From an uncultured Eubacterium sp. (GTDB lineage: Bacteria > Bacillota > Clostridia > Oscillospirales > Acutalibacteraceae): a stretch of 64,000 nt of DNA. Position 1 is the first letter of the stretch, and each line of letters starts with the position of its first letter. Position numbers and translations under genes: made by a program. The notes under the pieces are model-generated. The model did not search any database, was not told where the DNA came from, and saw only the letters and a program-made list of their open reading frames with translations. Shown here one piece after another: positions 9,827-19,805 of the stretch. The DNA lies in assembly GCA_910583925.1 (NCBI GenBank), contig CAJTZJ010000011.1:16590-80589 (forward strand), in the 5' to 3' direction.

Positions 9827-10447
9827 TTATACTTTTGCGAATTTCTCGCCTACCTCATTTAACATATATACACCGTTACTTAAATCAGTTAACTTATTCT
9901 GCAGCGCTGCTACCTTTTCCTGCTTTAATGAAAAGGTAATTGCAACATTATCCGAAAATGCAGTGTTTTCTACATTTGCATCAAAATCGGAAAGCAAAAT
10001 ATTCATTCTTTCATAAAAGCTGTATTCCACCGAAACAGTTAATATCTTGCAGGGTGCCATTGTAATTATATTCCCTGCTTCAACAGCTATTTTAGAGCCA
10101 TGAGAATATGCTCTTACCAGACCGCCGGCACCAAGAAGTGTTCCGCCGAAATAACGGGTTACAACAACACAAACATCAACCAGATGATTCTTTAAAATCA
10201 CATCAAGAACCGGCACACCCGCTGTTCCTGACGGTTCGCCGTCATCACTGTAGCGCTGAATATTATTATCCTTCAAAGCATAGGCATAAACGTTGTGCGT
10301 TGCATCCCAATGCTTTGATTTAATACGATTGATGAAAGAAACAGCTTCCTCCTGTGTTTTAACAGGCTTTACATAGCCGATAAACTTTGATTTTTTTTCA
10401 ATAAATTCATCAGAATTTTCAAATTCAACTGTTTTGTATTCTTTCAT
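9827..10447 (-). CDS. IMPACT/YigZ family protein
   Basis: 206-aa cytoplasmic protein of the YigZ/YvyE/IMPACT family, linked in eukaryotes to control of translation and in bacteria of unknown function. The UPF0029 signature is clear: RYSDDGEPSGTAGVPVL and VVVTRYFGGTLLGAGGLVRAY. The C-terminal half is the DUF1949 ferredoxin-like domain. ATG 10447 has GAGG upstream; the frame extends 21 codons further but without a ribosome binding site and into the rpmE terminator. Confidence 0.9.
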   Translation of the reverse strand: MKEYKTVEFENSDEFIEKKSKFIGYVKPVKTQEEAVSFINRIKSKHWDATHNVYAYALKDNNIQRYSDDGEPSGTAGVPVLDVILKNHLVDVCVVVTRYFGGTLLGAGGLVRAYSHGSKIAVEAGNIITMAPCKILTVSVEYSFYERMNILLSDFDANVENTAFSDNVAITFSLKQEKVAALQNKLTDLSNGVYMLNEVGEKFAKV

Positions 10448-10470
10448 AGTTAACCTCAGAATTTTAATAT

Positions 10471-10506
10471 AAAAAAACAAAAAAGGCAACGATTTCGTTG
10501 CCTTAA
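10471..10506 (-). terminator. Rho-independent terminator of rpmE
   Basis: Stem AAGGCAACGA/TCGTTGCCTT (10483-10504) followed on the minus strand by a T-rich tract (TTTTTTGTTTTTTT). Confidence 0.88.
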
Positions 10507-10515
10507 TCATTTTGA

Positions 10516-10719
10516 TTAGTTCTTTTTGCCATATCTTCTGTTGAATCTGTCTACACGACCGCCTGTATCAACAAGCTTCTGCTTACCTGTATAGAATGGA
10601 TGACACTTTGAACAGATATCAACTTTGAGCTCGCTCTTAGTGCTTTTCGTTTCATAAGTTGCGCCACAAGCACATTTTACGGTGCAAGTTTCATAGTTTG
10701 GATGAATTCCGTCTTTCAT
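10516..10719 (-). CDS. rpmE: Ribosomal protein bL31, zinc-binding form
   Basis: 67-aa large-subunit protein. The four zinc ligands C16, C18, C36 and C39 (CAC...CSKC) are all present, so this is the C+ type that can act as a zinc store; its zinc-free paralogue is not in the window. The start ATG 10719 is chosen over a GTG three codons upstream because that GTG is part of the AGAGGTG ribosome binding site. Monocistronic: promoter 10758-10786 and terminator 10471-10506 bracket it. Confidence 0.96.
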   Translation of the reverse strand: MKDGIHPNYETCTVKCACGATYETKSTKSELKVDICSKCHPFYTGKQKLVDTGGRVDRFNRRYGKKN

Positions 10720-10757
10720 TGTTTTCACCTCTTTACGATAATATCATAACATTTGGA

Positions 10758-10786
10758 ATAATAACACAAACAAAGTAAAAATGCAA
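10758..10786 (-). promoter_or_regulatory. Sigma-A promoter of rpmE
   Basis: TTGCAT, 17-nt spacer, TATTAT with an extended minus-10 TGT immediately before. Lies between the addA stop and rpmE. Confidence 0.7.
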
Positions 10787-10800
10787 GTGTTTTTTTTAAA

Positions 10801-13800
10801 TTATTTATAACGGCATACTTTTCCAAGCTTAAATGAATACAAAACAGCTTCTTTAACATTTTTACGAAGTGCTTTTGAAACAGCCTTTTTATAAAATGCA
10901 ATCTGATTATGATACATTGAAAGAAGCTGCTTTTCCGTTTTAACCCTGTCTGTTTTATAATCAACAAGCACAAGCTCACCGTTTTCTTCAAACACGCAGT
11001 CTGAAATACCCTGAACTAAAATTTTTTCATCACTGTCTATCTCTTCAATATCACTTAGCCTAACAAAGGAAGAAACCTTAAATTCTCTGTACAGCTTATC
11101 CGAATTAAACATTCTTTGAGCAAACTCGGAATGAAACAGTGCTGACAATTCTTCCCTGTTCAAGCTTTTTGCCTGCTCTTCAGTAAGATACGCCTTGCTC
11201 TGAAGTCTTGAAATTTCATCTTCAAGATTATCTTTTGCCCTCTTATAATCGCAATACTGCATAAAACTGTGCATTGCTGTTCCTTTTTCGCTTGGGCTTA
11301 ATCCTTCATCATTCATAAAAGCAGGCTTGCCTGACGCAAAATAATCAAAGCCCTTAACACTGTCATCAAGACTTGATGCAGTCCTTTTAGCAGCCATTGA
11401 AGATATCTTCAGATTGTCATATTCAAAGGAAAGTTTTTGTGCTATTTCGGAAACCATTTCAAAATCGGCCTCAGCCCTTTCGGCAGTTTCAGTCTCTTCG
11501 ATTTCTTCTACAGCATCAATAATCTCTATATCAAGCGGAAAATCCGCAGCAACCGTTTTAATATCAATATCCGCATAATCCCTGAGCTTTTTACCATTCT
11601 GATGCGTTAATGCACTTAAAAGAATAATTTCCGCATCACTCTTGATATTTTTGCAAAGATAAGGAGAAATTCTGCCATCAGATATTTTAACCGAAAGCGA
11701 AGAAATCTTTGAAGCTATATCTTCAGCAGTAATAAAAGTGATAAACTGCTCTTTTGCTCTGGTTAATGCAACATAGAGCACCCGAAGATTTTCACTGATC
11801 AGAGCAACCTTATTTTTTTCTTTCAATACTGCATAAGGAATCGTATTATAATTATAAAGCATTTCTTCATTATGCATCTTTAATCCTAAGCCCAATGCGG
11901 AATTAAGAAGCAGCTTATCCGATAAATCAAGCAGATTATATCTTCTGGAAGCACCTGCAAGAATTACAACAGGAAATTCCAGACCCTTTGAATGATGAAT
12001 GCTCATTATTGAAACTGCATTTTCAGCAGCAGGATTAAGCACTGCACTGTCTATTCCGCTTTCACTTTCCTCAACCTTATCAATCAGGCGCATAAATGCC
12101 GTTAAACCAACACTGTTTGAATGATCAAAGGCAGCAGCAAAATCAATAAGCTTTGCAATATTTCTGCATCTCTGCTCACCATTTCCGAGAGCATTTACAA
12201 AAGCATAAACAGATTTATATTCACAGATATATCTGATAAACGCCGAAACAGCCATTGTTACAGATATTTTTCCCAGCATATCAATTTCTTCAAGAAAAGC
12301 AAGGACCTTTTCAGATTTTGAATTGACGATACTTGTATACAGATTTGTTTTAGAGCCTTCATTTTCGGTTTTTATTTCAGCCATTTCTTCTGCCGTAAAG
12401 CCATATAACGGCGACATCATAACAGACAGAAGCGGAATATCCTGCATAGGATTATCAATCACGCGAAGAAGAGAAAGCAGAATTTTAATTTCGTTGCTTT
12501 CAAATAAGTTGGAAGAATTATCTGCTATAACAGGAATACCGAATGATGTTAAAACCTCATTATACGCATGAATATGATTTTTTACAGATCTTAAAAGTAT
12601 TGCAAAATCGCCGTATCTGATTGGTCTGTAGCTTTCACCGTCTTTTACCAGCTCACCGCTCTTTACCTTATTCAGAATTGTTTTAGCAATATATATTGCT
12701 TCGTTATTATCGAAAGCATCGCCTTTTGTATTATTTAATATTTTAACTTGTGCTGACGGAATATCACTATCCGTATATGATGCACCATAATTCAGAAACT
12801 CATCTTCATTGTAATCAATTTCTCCGACTTTTTCGTTCATAAAAGCGGAAAAAATATAGTTTACATACTTGCATATATTTTCTCTTGAACGGAAGTTTTT
12901 GTCCAGAATAATTTTTGAATGTTCAGAATGGTTATTTTCATCATAATAATCATACTTATTTCTTTTTTCAATAAAAATCTGCGGCATAGCAAGCCTGAAG
13001 CGATAAATGCTTTGCTTAACATCGCCAACCATAAAGCAATTCTTACCATTTGAAAGCATTTGATAAATCAAATCCTGTGCTTCATTTGTATCCTGATACT
13101 CATCAACAAGAATTTCATAAAAATTATTCTGCAGGTCCTCGGCAAGCTCTGATTTTGTTATACTACCATTTGCATCAACATTGGTTAAAAGATTTATTGC
13201 AAAATGCTCTATGTCGGAAAAAGAATAACCGTTTCTTTCATGTTTAATGGAAAGAAGCTCATCATCATAAGCTTGAATAACCTCACAAAGCTTTCTAAGC
13301 AAAGGGTAAAGCGCCTTCATATCCTCAGTAAAATCTTCCTCCATAGCGCAGAACAAGGCGGGTAGTTCCTTGTTTACAATGCTTTTATAAATATCACGCC
13401 TTAAGGATATTTCTTCTTTTACAGGAGATATATAATTCCTTTTATTTGCAAGCCGAGGAAAACTGACACCTTTAAAGGCAAGTATAATTTCATCCCAGCC
13501 GTTATCTGTACTTGCGAGCAGCTTATCAAATATACTTAAATCATCGGAAAGATTCTGAGAATATTTTTCAAACAGCTCATCAGCAGGATCAAGAAACTCA
13601 GTACATTTCAAAACAAGACTTTTACCATATTCAAGCGCAGATTTAACCTGTTCAATCAAATATGGATACCATACACTGTTCTTAAGTGATACATTCGGAT
13701 TATAAAGCTCTGCCATATCGGAAAGCCACTTAATGGGAAATGGCTGTGCATAAATATAATTATGTATTTTTTTGATAGAAGAAACAAATGCCTTATCATC

Positions 13801-14301
13801 CTTTGGCTGAGATAAAAGGTCTGTAAGCTGCAAAAAAGCACTGCTGTTTTCAGCATAAAATCTGTCAAGCACAGCATCCAATGCTATATCCGAAAGAATG
13901 TTAAGCTCAGCCTGATCAAGAATTGAAAAATCCTGATTCATACCAAGATTAAAGAAATTTTCTTTAACAAGATTCAGGCAGAAAGAATCTACTGTGCAGA
14001 TTTTTGCACAGGAAAGCAAGGACATTTGCCTTACAGCGTTAAGATCACCGGGATTTTCTTTTATAACATCTTCCAGCTTTGATGCTATTCTTGATTTCAT
14101 TTCAGCAGCCGCTGCATTTGTAAAGGTAACAATAAGAAGCCGGTCAACATTAACCGGATTTTCCGTGTCTGTAATTATCTGTTTAACCCTTTCAACAAGA
14201 ACAGCAGTTTTTCCTGAACCTGCCGCTGCAGAAACAAGTATATTTGCATTTCTTGCATTTATTGCATTACTTTGCTGTTTTGTCCAATTCGGCAAGTTCA
14301 T
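10801..14301 (-). CDS. addA: ATP-dependent helicase/nuclease AddA
   Basis: Catalytic helicase-nuclease subunit of AddAB, which resects double-strand breaks for RecA. 1166 aa. Walker A SAAAGSGKTAVLVERV at residues 24-39, UvrD motif LVDEYQDTNEAQD, QSIYRFR, later SIHHSKGLEFPVV and VALTRAKEQF, and a C-terminal RecB-type nuclease with LVDYKTDRV. Overlaps addB by 4 nt (ATGA). The AGGAGG site is 1 nt from the ATG but 7 nt from a TTG at codon 3, so translation may really begin at 14295; the difference is two residues. Confidence 0.95.
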   Translation of the reverse strand: MNLPNWTKQQSNAINARNANILVSAAAGSGKTAVLVERVKQIITDTENPVNVDRLLIVTFTNAAAAEMKSRIASKLEDVIKENPGDLNAVRQMSLLSCAKICTVDSFCLNLVKENFFNLGMNQDFSILDQAELNILSDIALDAVLDRFYAENSSAFLQLTDLLSQPKDDKAFVSSIKKIHNYIYAQPFPIKWLSDMAELYNPNVSLKNSVWYPYLIEQVKSALEYGKSLVLKCTEFLDPADELFEKYSQNLSDDLSIFDKLLASTDNGWDEIILAFKGVSFPRLANKRNYISPVKEEISLRRDIYKSIVNKELPALFCAMEEDFTEDMKALYPLLRKLCEVIQAYDDELLSIKHERNGYSFSDIEHFAINLLTNVDANGSITKSELAEDLQNNFYEILVDEYQDTNEAQDLIYQMLSNGKNCFMVGDVKQSIYRFRLAMPQIFIEKRNKYDYYDENNHSEHSKIILDKNFRSRENICKYVNYIFSAFMNEKVGEIDYNEDEFLNYGASYTDSDIPSAQVKILNNTKGDAFDNNEAIYIAKTILNKVKSGELVKDGESYRPIRYGDFAILLRSVKNHIHAYNEVLTSFGIPVIADNSSNLFESNEIKILLSLLRVIDNPMQDIPLLSVMMSPLYGFTAEEMAEIKTENEGSKTNLYTSIVNSKSEKVLAFLEEIDMLGKISVTMAVSAFIRYICEYKSVYAFVNALGNGEQRCRNIAKLIDFAAAFDHSNSVGLTAFMRLIDKVEESESGIDSAVLNPAAENAVSIMSIHHSKGLEFPVVILAGASRRYNLLDLSDKLLLNSALGLGLKMHNEEMLYNYNTIPYAVLKEKNKVALISENLRVLYVALTRAKEQFITFITAEDIASKISSLSVKISDGRISPYLCKNIKSDAEIILLSALTHQNGKKLRDYADIDIKTVAADFPLDIEIIDAVEEIEETETAERAEADFEMVSEIAQKLSFEYDNLKISSMAAKRTASSLDDSVKGFDYFASGKPAFMNDEGLSPSEKGTAMHSFMQYCDYKRAKDNLEDEISRLQSKAYLTEEQAKSLNREELSALFHSEFAQRMFNSDKLYREFKVSSFVRLSDIEEIDSDEKILVQGISDCVFEENGELVLVDYKTDRVKTEKQLLSMYHNQIAFYKKAVSKALRKNVKEAVLYSFKLGKVCRYK

Positions 14302-17300
14302 TCCTCCTTTAATATTTCTAAAACCTCTTCATCTTTAAGCGCATCTATTTCTCTGTTTTTAATACTTCTTCTGTTTGCACAAACAGAAGCGTAGTCGCAA
14401 AATTCACAGGTTTTATCATGATTTTTGCCATGAATAGGATTTTGCTCTATATTACCGGACTGAAGATTATTTCCCATTTGTGCAATGAGATTTTCAACCT
14501 TTTTTCCGATTCTTCCAAGTTCCTCCAATGAAGCAAAACATCCCGAAAGCCCATTTTTTGTGGCTTTGACAGGGATATATTTTCCTTTCAGCTCCTTTTC
14601 CATTGAAGAAAGAATATCGTGGCTCTCATCATAAAGAACCAAGCCTTTCATTTTAAATTCCTTATTTTCTTCATTTACCAGCTTGTCTTTTTCTAAATTT
14701 CTTTCCGTTGATAAAACCGACCTTGCAGCGTGCATATAAAGCACACCTGCAGGAATACCGCTGAATTCACTGCTTTTATCATTACATAAGGTAAATAAAT
14801 ACACAAACATCTGCAGATTAAGACCATAAACAATATCGGAAAGTGAAAACTTTTTATTGCCTGATTTGTAATCAATCACCCTTACATATCGGTTTCCGTT
14901 TTCTTCAAGAATATCAACACGGTCAACCTCGCCTCTGATCTGAACGGTTCCCCCGCTTTGAAGATCAATCACTGTAGGTTTTACATCACCATCTTTATCA
15001 ATATTCAGTTCAAAAGCTTTTGCACTGAATGCACTTTGAGAAAATTCAGCAGCAAGCCTTAAAACAACACTGTAAAGCATTTTGGAAAGCCTTAAAAACT
15101 GATATGTGAAACGAGCGGAAAATTCTTCACTGTTTCCCATTTCATTTTTCAAATAACAGCGAAGATATTTATCTACTATAAGCCTTATTTCGCTTTCACT
15201 CATTTTACCGAGGCTTTCGGAACCAACTTCGCCAATAAGCTTTTCAAGCACATAATGAATAACCGTACCTGTTCTCATCGCATCCATTTCCGCTTTTTGA
15301 CGCGGCTTTGCCATAAGACCGAATTTGCAGAAATATCTGAAACGGCAGTTAAAGAAATCTTCCAGCCTTGAAGCAGATAAATACATATCCTTTCCAAAAA
15401 GCTTTGTTGATAATACACTGTCCTCTATCTTTATGTCGTCATTTTCACAAAGATTTCTGACAGAATCAAATCGAACATCCTTTTTAAAATATGCCTTCAG
15501 GCTTTCCGAAAACACCGAATAATCATTGAATCTTTCAGCCATAAGCTCGAATGCTGCTGATTTGCTTTCAATCAAATCCATATCGGGAATATCCGTATAC
15601 CTGATTTCTTTGATATTCGGAAAAAGCTTCTTAAGAGAGGTTACGATAATAGACGGAGTTGGATTTTTTCCGTTTCCAAGATAAGTAACCGTAAGCTTTT
15701 CACTTGCAGCACTTACTGCCATATAGGCAAAATAGCGTTCCTGCAAATTAAGCGTTTCACCAAATGAATACAGCTCAAGAGCATTGTTGCTTAAAATTAT
15801 TCTGTCATTTTCGGACAATAAACCGCCGCTTGTAACCGCCTGCGGAAACTCGCCTTCATTTGCTCCGAGAATATATACCGATTTGGGGTTATCAGCTCTC
15901 ATTCTGTCTGCCTGACCGAACTGAACATTATCAAGACCCTGAGGCAACACACCCAAATCCTCACAGGAAATCATTATGTTAAACAGGGAAAGATAGTCTT
16001 TAACCGAAATCTCTTCATTTTGAAGGACAACAGCAAGCTGATTAAGAATATTCATTAAAATATCCCATACTCTTCCCTGCTCTTCAGCAAGTATGCTTTT
16101 TCCATATGAAGAAAGAGCTTCAGCAATCTCCTTCAGATGTTTATTAACATGAAAGGCAATTAAGCAATTATATATTGCTGCACCGATATCTTTGGCGTTT
16201 TCGGCTTTCACGGCATTTTTAAAATGATTCAGCTTTTCAAAAAGATATGTTCTTGACACATTGATTTTATCAAGCTTCTTCCTGTCCTCTTCTGTTATTT
16301 CGGAAGCAAAGCCTTTTGTGGAAGCTTCAAAAGAACTGCTCCATTTTTTAACACCATTTATGTTCCAAAGATAAATATAGTTTTCAAGATTGCTTATACT
16401 TTTGGAATCCAGATCCGTTAAGCCTGTTTTTGCAAGACTTAAAATATCCTCTGATTTAAAGGAATAAACAGCCGTTCGCAACAGATACTGAACAAATACC
16501 ATTAAAGGCTGGGTATTCACCGGCTGGCGTTCATCATCATAATAAGGAATCTGATACTTTCTGAACGCATAAACAATCTCATTTGCGTACAGATTTGAAT
16601 CTCTGCAGATAACGGCAATATCCTTTGCCTTTTGTCCGTTTCTTAATTCCTTTTTTATCTGAAGTGCTATGTAATCACATTCATCGGAAATGTTTTTTGC
16701 CGAATAGATTTCAACGGCATCGCTGTTATCAGTAAACTGATAGCTGTTCGCTGAAAACAGATGCTTTTCACAGCAACGAAGAGCATTGTTAACAGTTCTG
16801 TAATTCTCATCAAGATTAACAATATCCACAGCAATTTTATTTCTTTCAGCTATGAACTTCAGTGTTTCCGCATTTCTGTTTACATAAGAAAAAAGATTAT
16901 ATTTATCCCTGCAACCAAAAGAATCCGTTGCAAGAGTGACGGTTACATACTTTGCATTGGTAATGATAAGCTCAAGAATTTTATATTCATTGGCAACAAA
17001 GCCGTTAAAGCCGTCTATGAAAACACAGCGGCTTTTAAAATAATCTGTATCAGCAAGCTTTTTATAAAGCCTTGAAAGCTCATCCGAAGCATCATAATAC
17101 TCATCTTTTAACAAACTGTCATAAGCATTTATTATTTTGCTCATATCAATAAGCTTTAAGGAAAGAATTTCCCTGTCTACCTTTTCGGAAACAGAAGAAA
17201 GATTATCTGCACTGATATCACAGGATTTCATTTCATCATAAATTTTAACCATAGCGGTTATAAAGGATGAGGAGTTAATCTTCTTATTAAACACTTTCAG

Positions 17301-17609
17301 TTCTTCACTGACAATATCAATCGCTTTTTTCATTAAAACAGCTTTTGTGCCTTTTGAAATAACCGGAAGCTCATCTCCTCCGTAAAGCCTTGATGCCTCA
17401 TTGCAAAGACGGGAAAAAGAAGAATTTTCCACTTTATTTATTCCGCTTTCTCCAAGTGAGGAAAGCAATCTGCGTTCGGCAGTAAAATTATACTGCTCAG
17501 GTGTTATGAGCAGTATATTTTCTTCTCCGCTTTTTACAAGCTTTTCAATCTCTTTAAAGCAGTATTCAGTTTTCCCATAGCCCGAACGGCCAAAAACAAA
17601 ACGAAGCAT
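14298..17609 (-). CDS. addB: ATP-dependent helicase/deoxyribonuclease AddB
   Basis: Partner subunit of AddAB; recognises recombination hotspots and cuts the other strand. 1103 aa. Walker A FGRSGYGKTEY lies at the N-terminus (residues 6-16). The C-terminal nuclease keeps VIDYKSGNKKF, and the four Cys of the 4Fe-4S staple are visible as one Cys in NCRFRYFCKFG (about 770) plus the CEFCDYASVC set near residue 1070. Directly upstream of and overlapping addA. Confidence 0.93.
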   Translation of the reverse strand: MLRFVFGRSGYGKTEYCFKEIEKLVKSGEENILLITPEQYNFTAERRLLSSLGESGINKVENSSFSRLCNEASRLYGGDELPVISKGTKAVLMKKAIDIVSEELKVFNKKINSSSFITAMVKIYDEMKSCDISADNLSSVSEKVDREILSLKLIDMSKIINAYDSLLKDEYYDASDELSRLYKKLADTDYFKSRCVFIDGFNGFVANEYKILELIITNAKYVTVTLATDSFGCRDKYNLFSYVNRNAETLKFIAERNKIAVDIVNLDENYRTVNNALRCCEKHLFSANSYQFTDNSDAVEIYSAKNISDECDYIALQIKKELRNGQKAKDIAVICRDSNLYANEIVYAFRKYQIPYYDDERQPVNTQPLMVFVQYLLRTAVYSFKSEDILSLAKTGLTDLDSKSISNLENYIYLWNINGVKKWSSSFEASTKGFASEITEEDRKKLDKINVSRTYLFEKLNHFKNAVKAENAKDIGAAIYNCLIAFHVNKHLKEIAEALSSYGKSILAEEQGRVWDILMNILNQLAVVLQNEEISVKDYLSLFNIMISCEDLGVLPQGLDNVQFGQADRMRADNPKSVYILGANEGEFPQAVTSGGLLSENDRIILSNNALELYSFGETLNLQERYFAYMAVSAASEKLTVTYLGNGKNPTPSIIVTSLKKLFPNIKEIRYTDIPDMDLIESKSAAFELMAERFNDYSVFSESLKAYFKKDVRFDSVRNLCENDDIKIEDSVLSTKLFGKDMYLSASRLEDFFNCRFRYFCKFGLMAKPRQKAEMDAMRTGTVIHYVLEKLIGEVGSESLGKMSESEIRLIVDKYLRCYLKNEMGNSEEFSARFTYQFLRLSKMLYSVVLRLAAEFSQSAFSAKAFELNIDKDGDVKPTVIDLQSGGTVQIRGEVDRVDILEENGNRYVRVIDYKSGNKKFSLSDIVYGLNLQMFVYLFTLCNDKSSEFSGIPAGVLYMHAARSVLSTERNLEKDKLVNEENKEFKMKGLVLYDESHDILSSMEKELKGKYIPVKATKNGLSGCFASLEELGRIGKKVENLIAQMGNNLQSGNIEQNPIHGKNHDKTCEFCDYASVCANRRSIKNREIDALKDEEVLEILKEE

Positions 17610-17617
17610 ATTACACC

Positions 17618-19111
17618 TTAATCAAAATTTTTCAAATCAAGCTTATCAAATGAAGACAGAAATTCTTTTAATTCCTTTGCAATTTTTTCTGAAACACCGG
17701 CATTATCATTCTCAAGATTAAGCGGAAGTATCGGATCATGAACAGAAAGGCGAAGCAAAAACCATCCTCCGTCTACATTGATTCTAACGCCCTCATAATT
17801 TTCTTTTTCAACCTGCCAGCCTTCTCTTTTTTCAGCATATTCCGTTAACTGAGCAATAACCATTTCGCCGTATTCCTTAAAATCATCAAGTAATATCGGC
17901 ACTCTGATTTCCATACTTTCGGCAGGCTCCTTGAGATTCTTAATCAAATCATCAATGGATTTTCCCTGTTTATTAAGTTTTGCAAGGAGAATAACAATTT
18001 TTGTTGCAAGAAAAGCACCATCATCAAGAAAATAATTCTCTTTAAGTGCCGCATGACCGCTTGTTTCAATAGCTAACGGAGAATTCACACCTGCATGATT
18101 GAGGTCTATTGATTTGTCAATTACATTTTTATATCCACGCTTAAAGCGAAGCTGTTTCCCGCCTAACTCCTCTTCAATAAATGCTCTTAACCCATCTGAA
18201 GTAAGACTATCTGTAACAACTGTTCCGCCGTTATTGCCATCAAGAGCAATCACGGAAGCAAGTGCAACAAGGCGGTTTCTGTTTATTTCCTCTCCGCTTG
18301 AGCTTACACAGCCCATTCTGTCTACATCAGTATCAAAGATAAGTCCGAAATCAGAATTTGATTTTTTAACCATTTCACAGGCAGAAGCAATCGCCTCCTT
18401 ATTTTCAGGATTCGGAATATGATTCGGAAACATTCCGTTCGGCTCCAAAAACTGGCTTGCACTTATATCTGCACCTAAAGGTTTTAAAACCTTTTCAGCA
18501 TAAAATCCACCAACTCCATTGCCCGCATCGACAGAAATTTTAAGATTTTCAAGAGGTTTTTCTCCATCCGCCGCCTCATCTATAATCCTGTTTTTCAGAT
18601 GTTCACAGTAAACTGTCATAAAATCATAGTTTATAACACTTCCCTCTTTGCTTCCGGGTTCTGCAGAATAAGCAATATGAAGAATATCCTTAACATCGCT
18701 TCCTTCAAGACCACCGTTTTTTGTAAAAAATTTAAGTCCGTTTCTCTGATAAGGATGATGAGAAGCCGTTATTTCCAGTGAAGCATCCGCTTTAATATCC
18801 AGAACAATGGACATAAACATTGCAGGCGTTGAAGAGAGACCGCAATCATAAACGGTAACACCCTCCGATGTAAAAGCCTTTACGGCAGCTTTTTTTATTC
18901 TGTCTGCCGATATTCTTGAATCATGACCTACTGCAATTTTTAAATCTTCTTTATTCTCTTTTTTTCTGAGCCAGATAACAAAGGCAGTGCATATTTTTTC
19001 AACAACCTCATCTGTCAATTCAATTTCTTCTGTATCGGTTTTAACGGCAACACCTCTTATATCCGTACCGCTCTTTAATTTCATCAATTTATCTTCTGTA
19101 ATCATCTGCAT
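17618..19111 (-). CDS. Phosphohexomutase (phosphomannomutase/phosphoglucomutase family)
   Basis: 497-aa enzyme of the alpha-D-phosphohexomutase family, shifting phosphate between C1 and C6 of a hexose. Motifs: substrate GHDSRIS, catalytic serine loop EITASHHPYQRNGLKFFT, magnesium loop FDTDVDRMG, sugar loop ETSGHAALKE, and a C-terminal phosphate-binding region with NVDGGWFLLR. The active loop reads SHHP where classic members read SHNP; His or Leu there occurs in subgroups, so this does not imply loss of activity. ATG 19111 (GAGG 8 nt upstream) lies 23 nt inside the end of the DUF2461 gene. Sugar specificity unknown. Confidence 0.85.
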   Translation of the reverse strand: MQMITEDKLMKLKSGTDIRGVAVKTDTEEIELTDEVVEKICTAFVIWLRKKENKEDLKIAVGHDSRISADRIKKAAVKAFTSEGVTVYDCGLSSTPAMFMSIVLDIKADASLEITASHHPYQRNGLKFFTKNGGLEGSDVKDILHIAYSAEPGSKEGSVINYDFMTVYCEHLKNRIIDEAADGEKPLENLKISVDAGNGVGGFYAEKVLKPLGADISASQFLEPNGMFPNHIPNPENKEAIASACEMVKKSNSDFGLIFDTDVDRMGCVSSSGEEINRNRLVALASVIALDGNNGGTVVTDSLTSDGLRAFIEEELGGKQLRFKRGYKNVIDKSIDLNHAGVNSPLAIETSGHAALKENYFLDDGAFLATKIVILLAKLNKQGKSIDDLIKNLKEPAESMEIRVPILLDDFKEYGEMVIAQLTEYAEKREGWQVEKENYEGVRINVDGGWFLLRLSVHDPILPLNLENDNAGVSEKIAKELKEFLSSFDKLDLKNFD

Positions 19112-19805
19112 TAATTAATCCCTCACTAACTGCTTTATCATAAGCTTCAATTAAAAACTGATACATCGGTGATGAAACATCAAGCATATGCCTTAATTCA
19201 TCAATCAATTTTTCCGAAGCAATATTTTTTAAATCCGAATTCCAACGCACAAATTCCATATTTTTTGCATTAAGATACTGCTTTAACGCCTCAGGAGCAT
19301 CCGGCACCTTATCTTTTTTATAATAGTCACGCGTTCCATAAATTAAGCCGGCATCTTCTGTTGCCTTTACAGCTTCAAGCCATCTTTCAGGCTCTTCAAG
19401 AATTTTTTGCCTTACCACATCAAATTGTGACGGCTTATGTGTCCACATTCCCAAGCCGAAAGCATATCCTGCAGGCAAAAATTCAAACCAATAAAAAGGA
19501 GCAAAAGGATAAGCAACCTTATTTCTTCTCAGCATAAGCCAAAGATTTTCACGATAGAGCATCTTACTTTTTGTTCGTCTTGTATCCCTTCTGATTCTTG
19601 AAACGGAGTAAACGGGATTCAAATCGGATAGCGGATCAAGTTCGCTCATCAAATCTGATAAATCCAGCACAATCTGCCTCATCGGAATGGTTGCGCCCTG
19701 TTTTAATTCCTCTTTATGCTCCTCATAAAATTCTTTAGAATCATTAAACCTGTTTATAGATAAAAGCTCTACAATTTCAGGCTTTATTCCACTGTAGTTA
19801 TACAT
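19089..19805 (-). CDS. DUF2461 family protein
   Basis: 238-aa protein with the DUF2461/TIGR02453 pattern: NDSKEFYEEHKEELKQ, then VSRIRRDTRRTKSKMLYREN and FYWFEFLPAGYAFGLGMW. Function unknown in the family. Starts at ATG 19805, overlapping the preceding stop as TAATG; a longer frame would extend into that gene. Coupled to the PLP lyase upstream and the phosphohexomutase downstream. Confidence 0.8.
   Translation of the reverse strand: MYNYSGIKPEIVELLSINRFNDSKEFYEEHKEELKQGATIPMRQIVLDLSDLMSELDPLSDLNPVYSVSRIRRDTRRTKSKMLYRENLWLMLRRNKVAYPFAPFYWFEFLPAGYAFGLGMWTHKPSQFDVVRQKILEEPERWLEAVKATEDAGLIYGTRDYYKKDKVPDAPEALKQYLNAKNMEFVRWNSDLKNIASEKLIDELRHMLDVSSPMYQFLIEAYDKAVSEGLINADDYRR

Noticed and set aside
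10725..10991. 88-codon open frame between rpmE and addA
   Set aside because: Same strand as addA, overlapping its last 190 bases in another frame and crossing the rpmE promoter; low-complexity composition and no family features.
17618..19111. Inactive phosphohexomutase because of SHHP in the active loop
   Set aside because: The catalytic Ser and all magnesium ligands are intact, and the Asn position varies in active subgroups.
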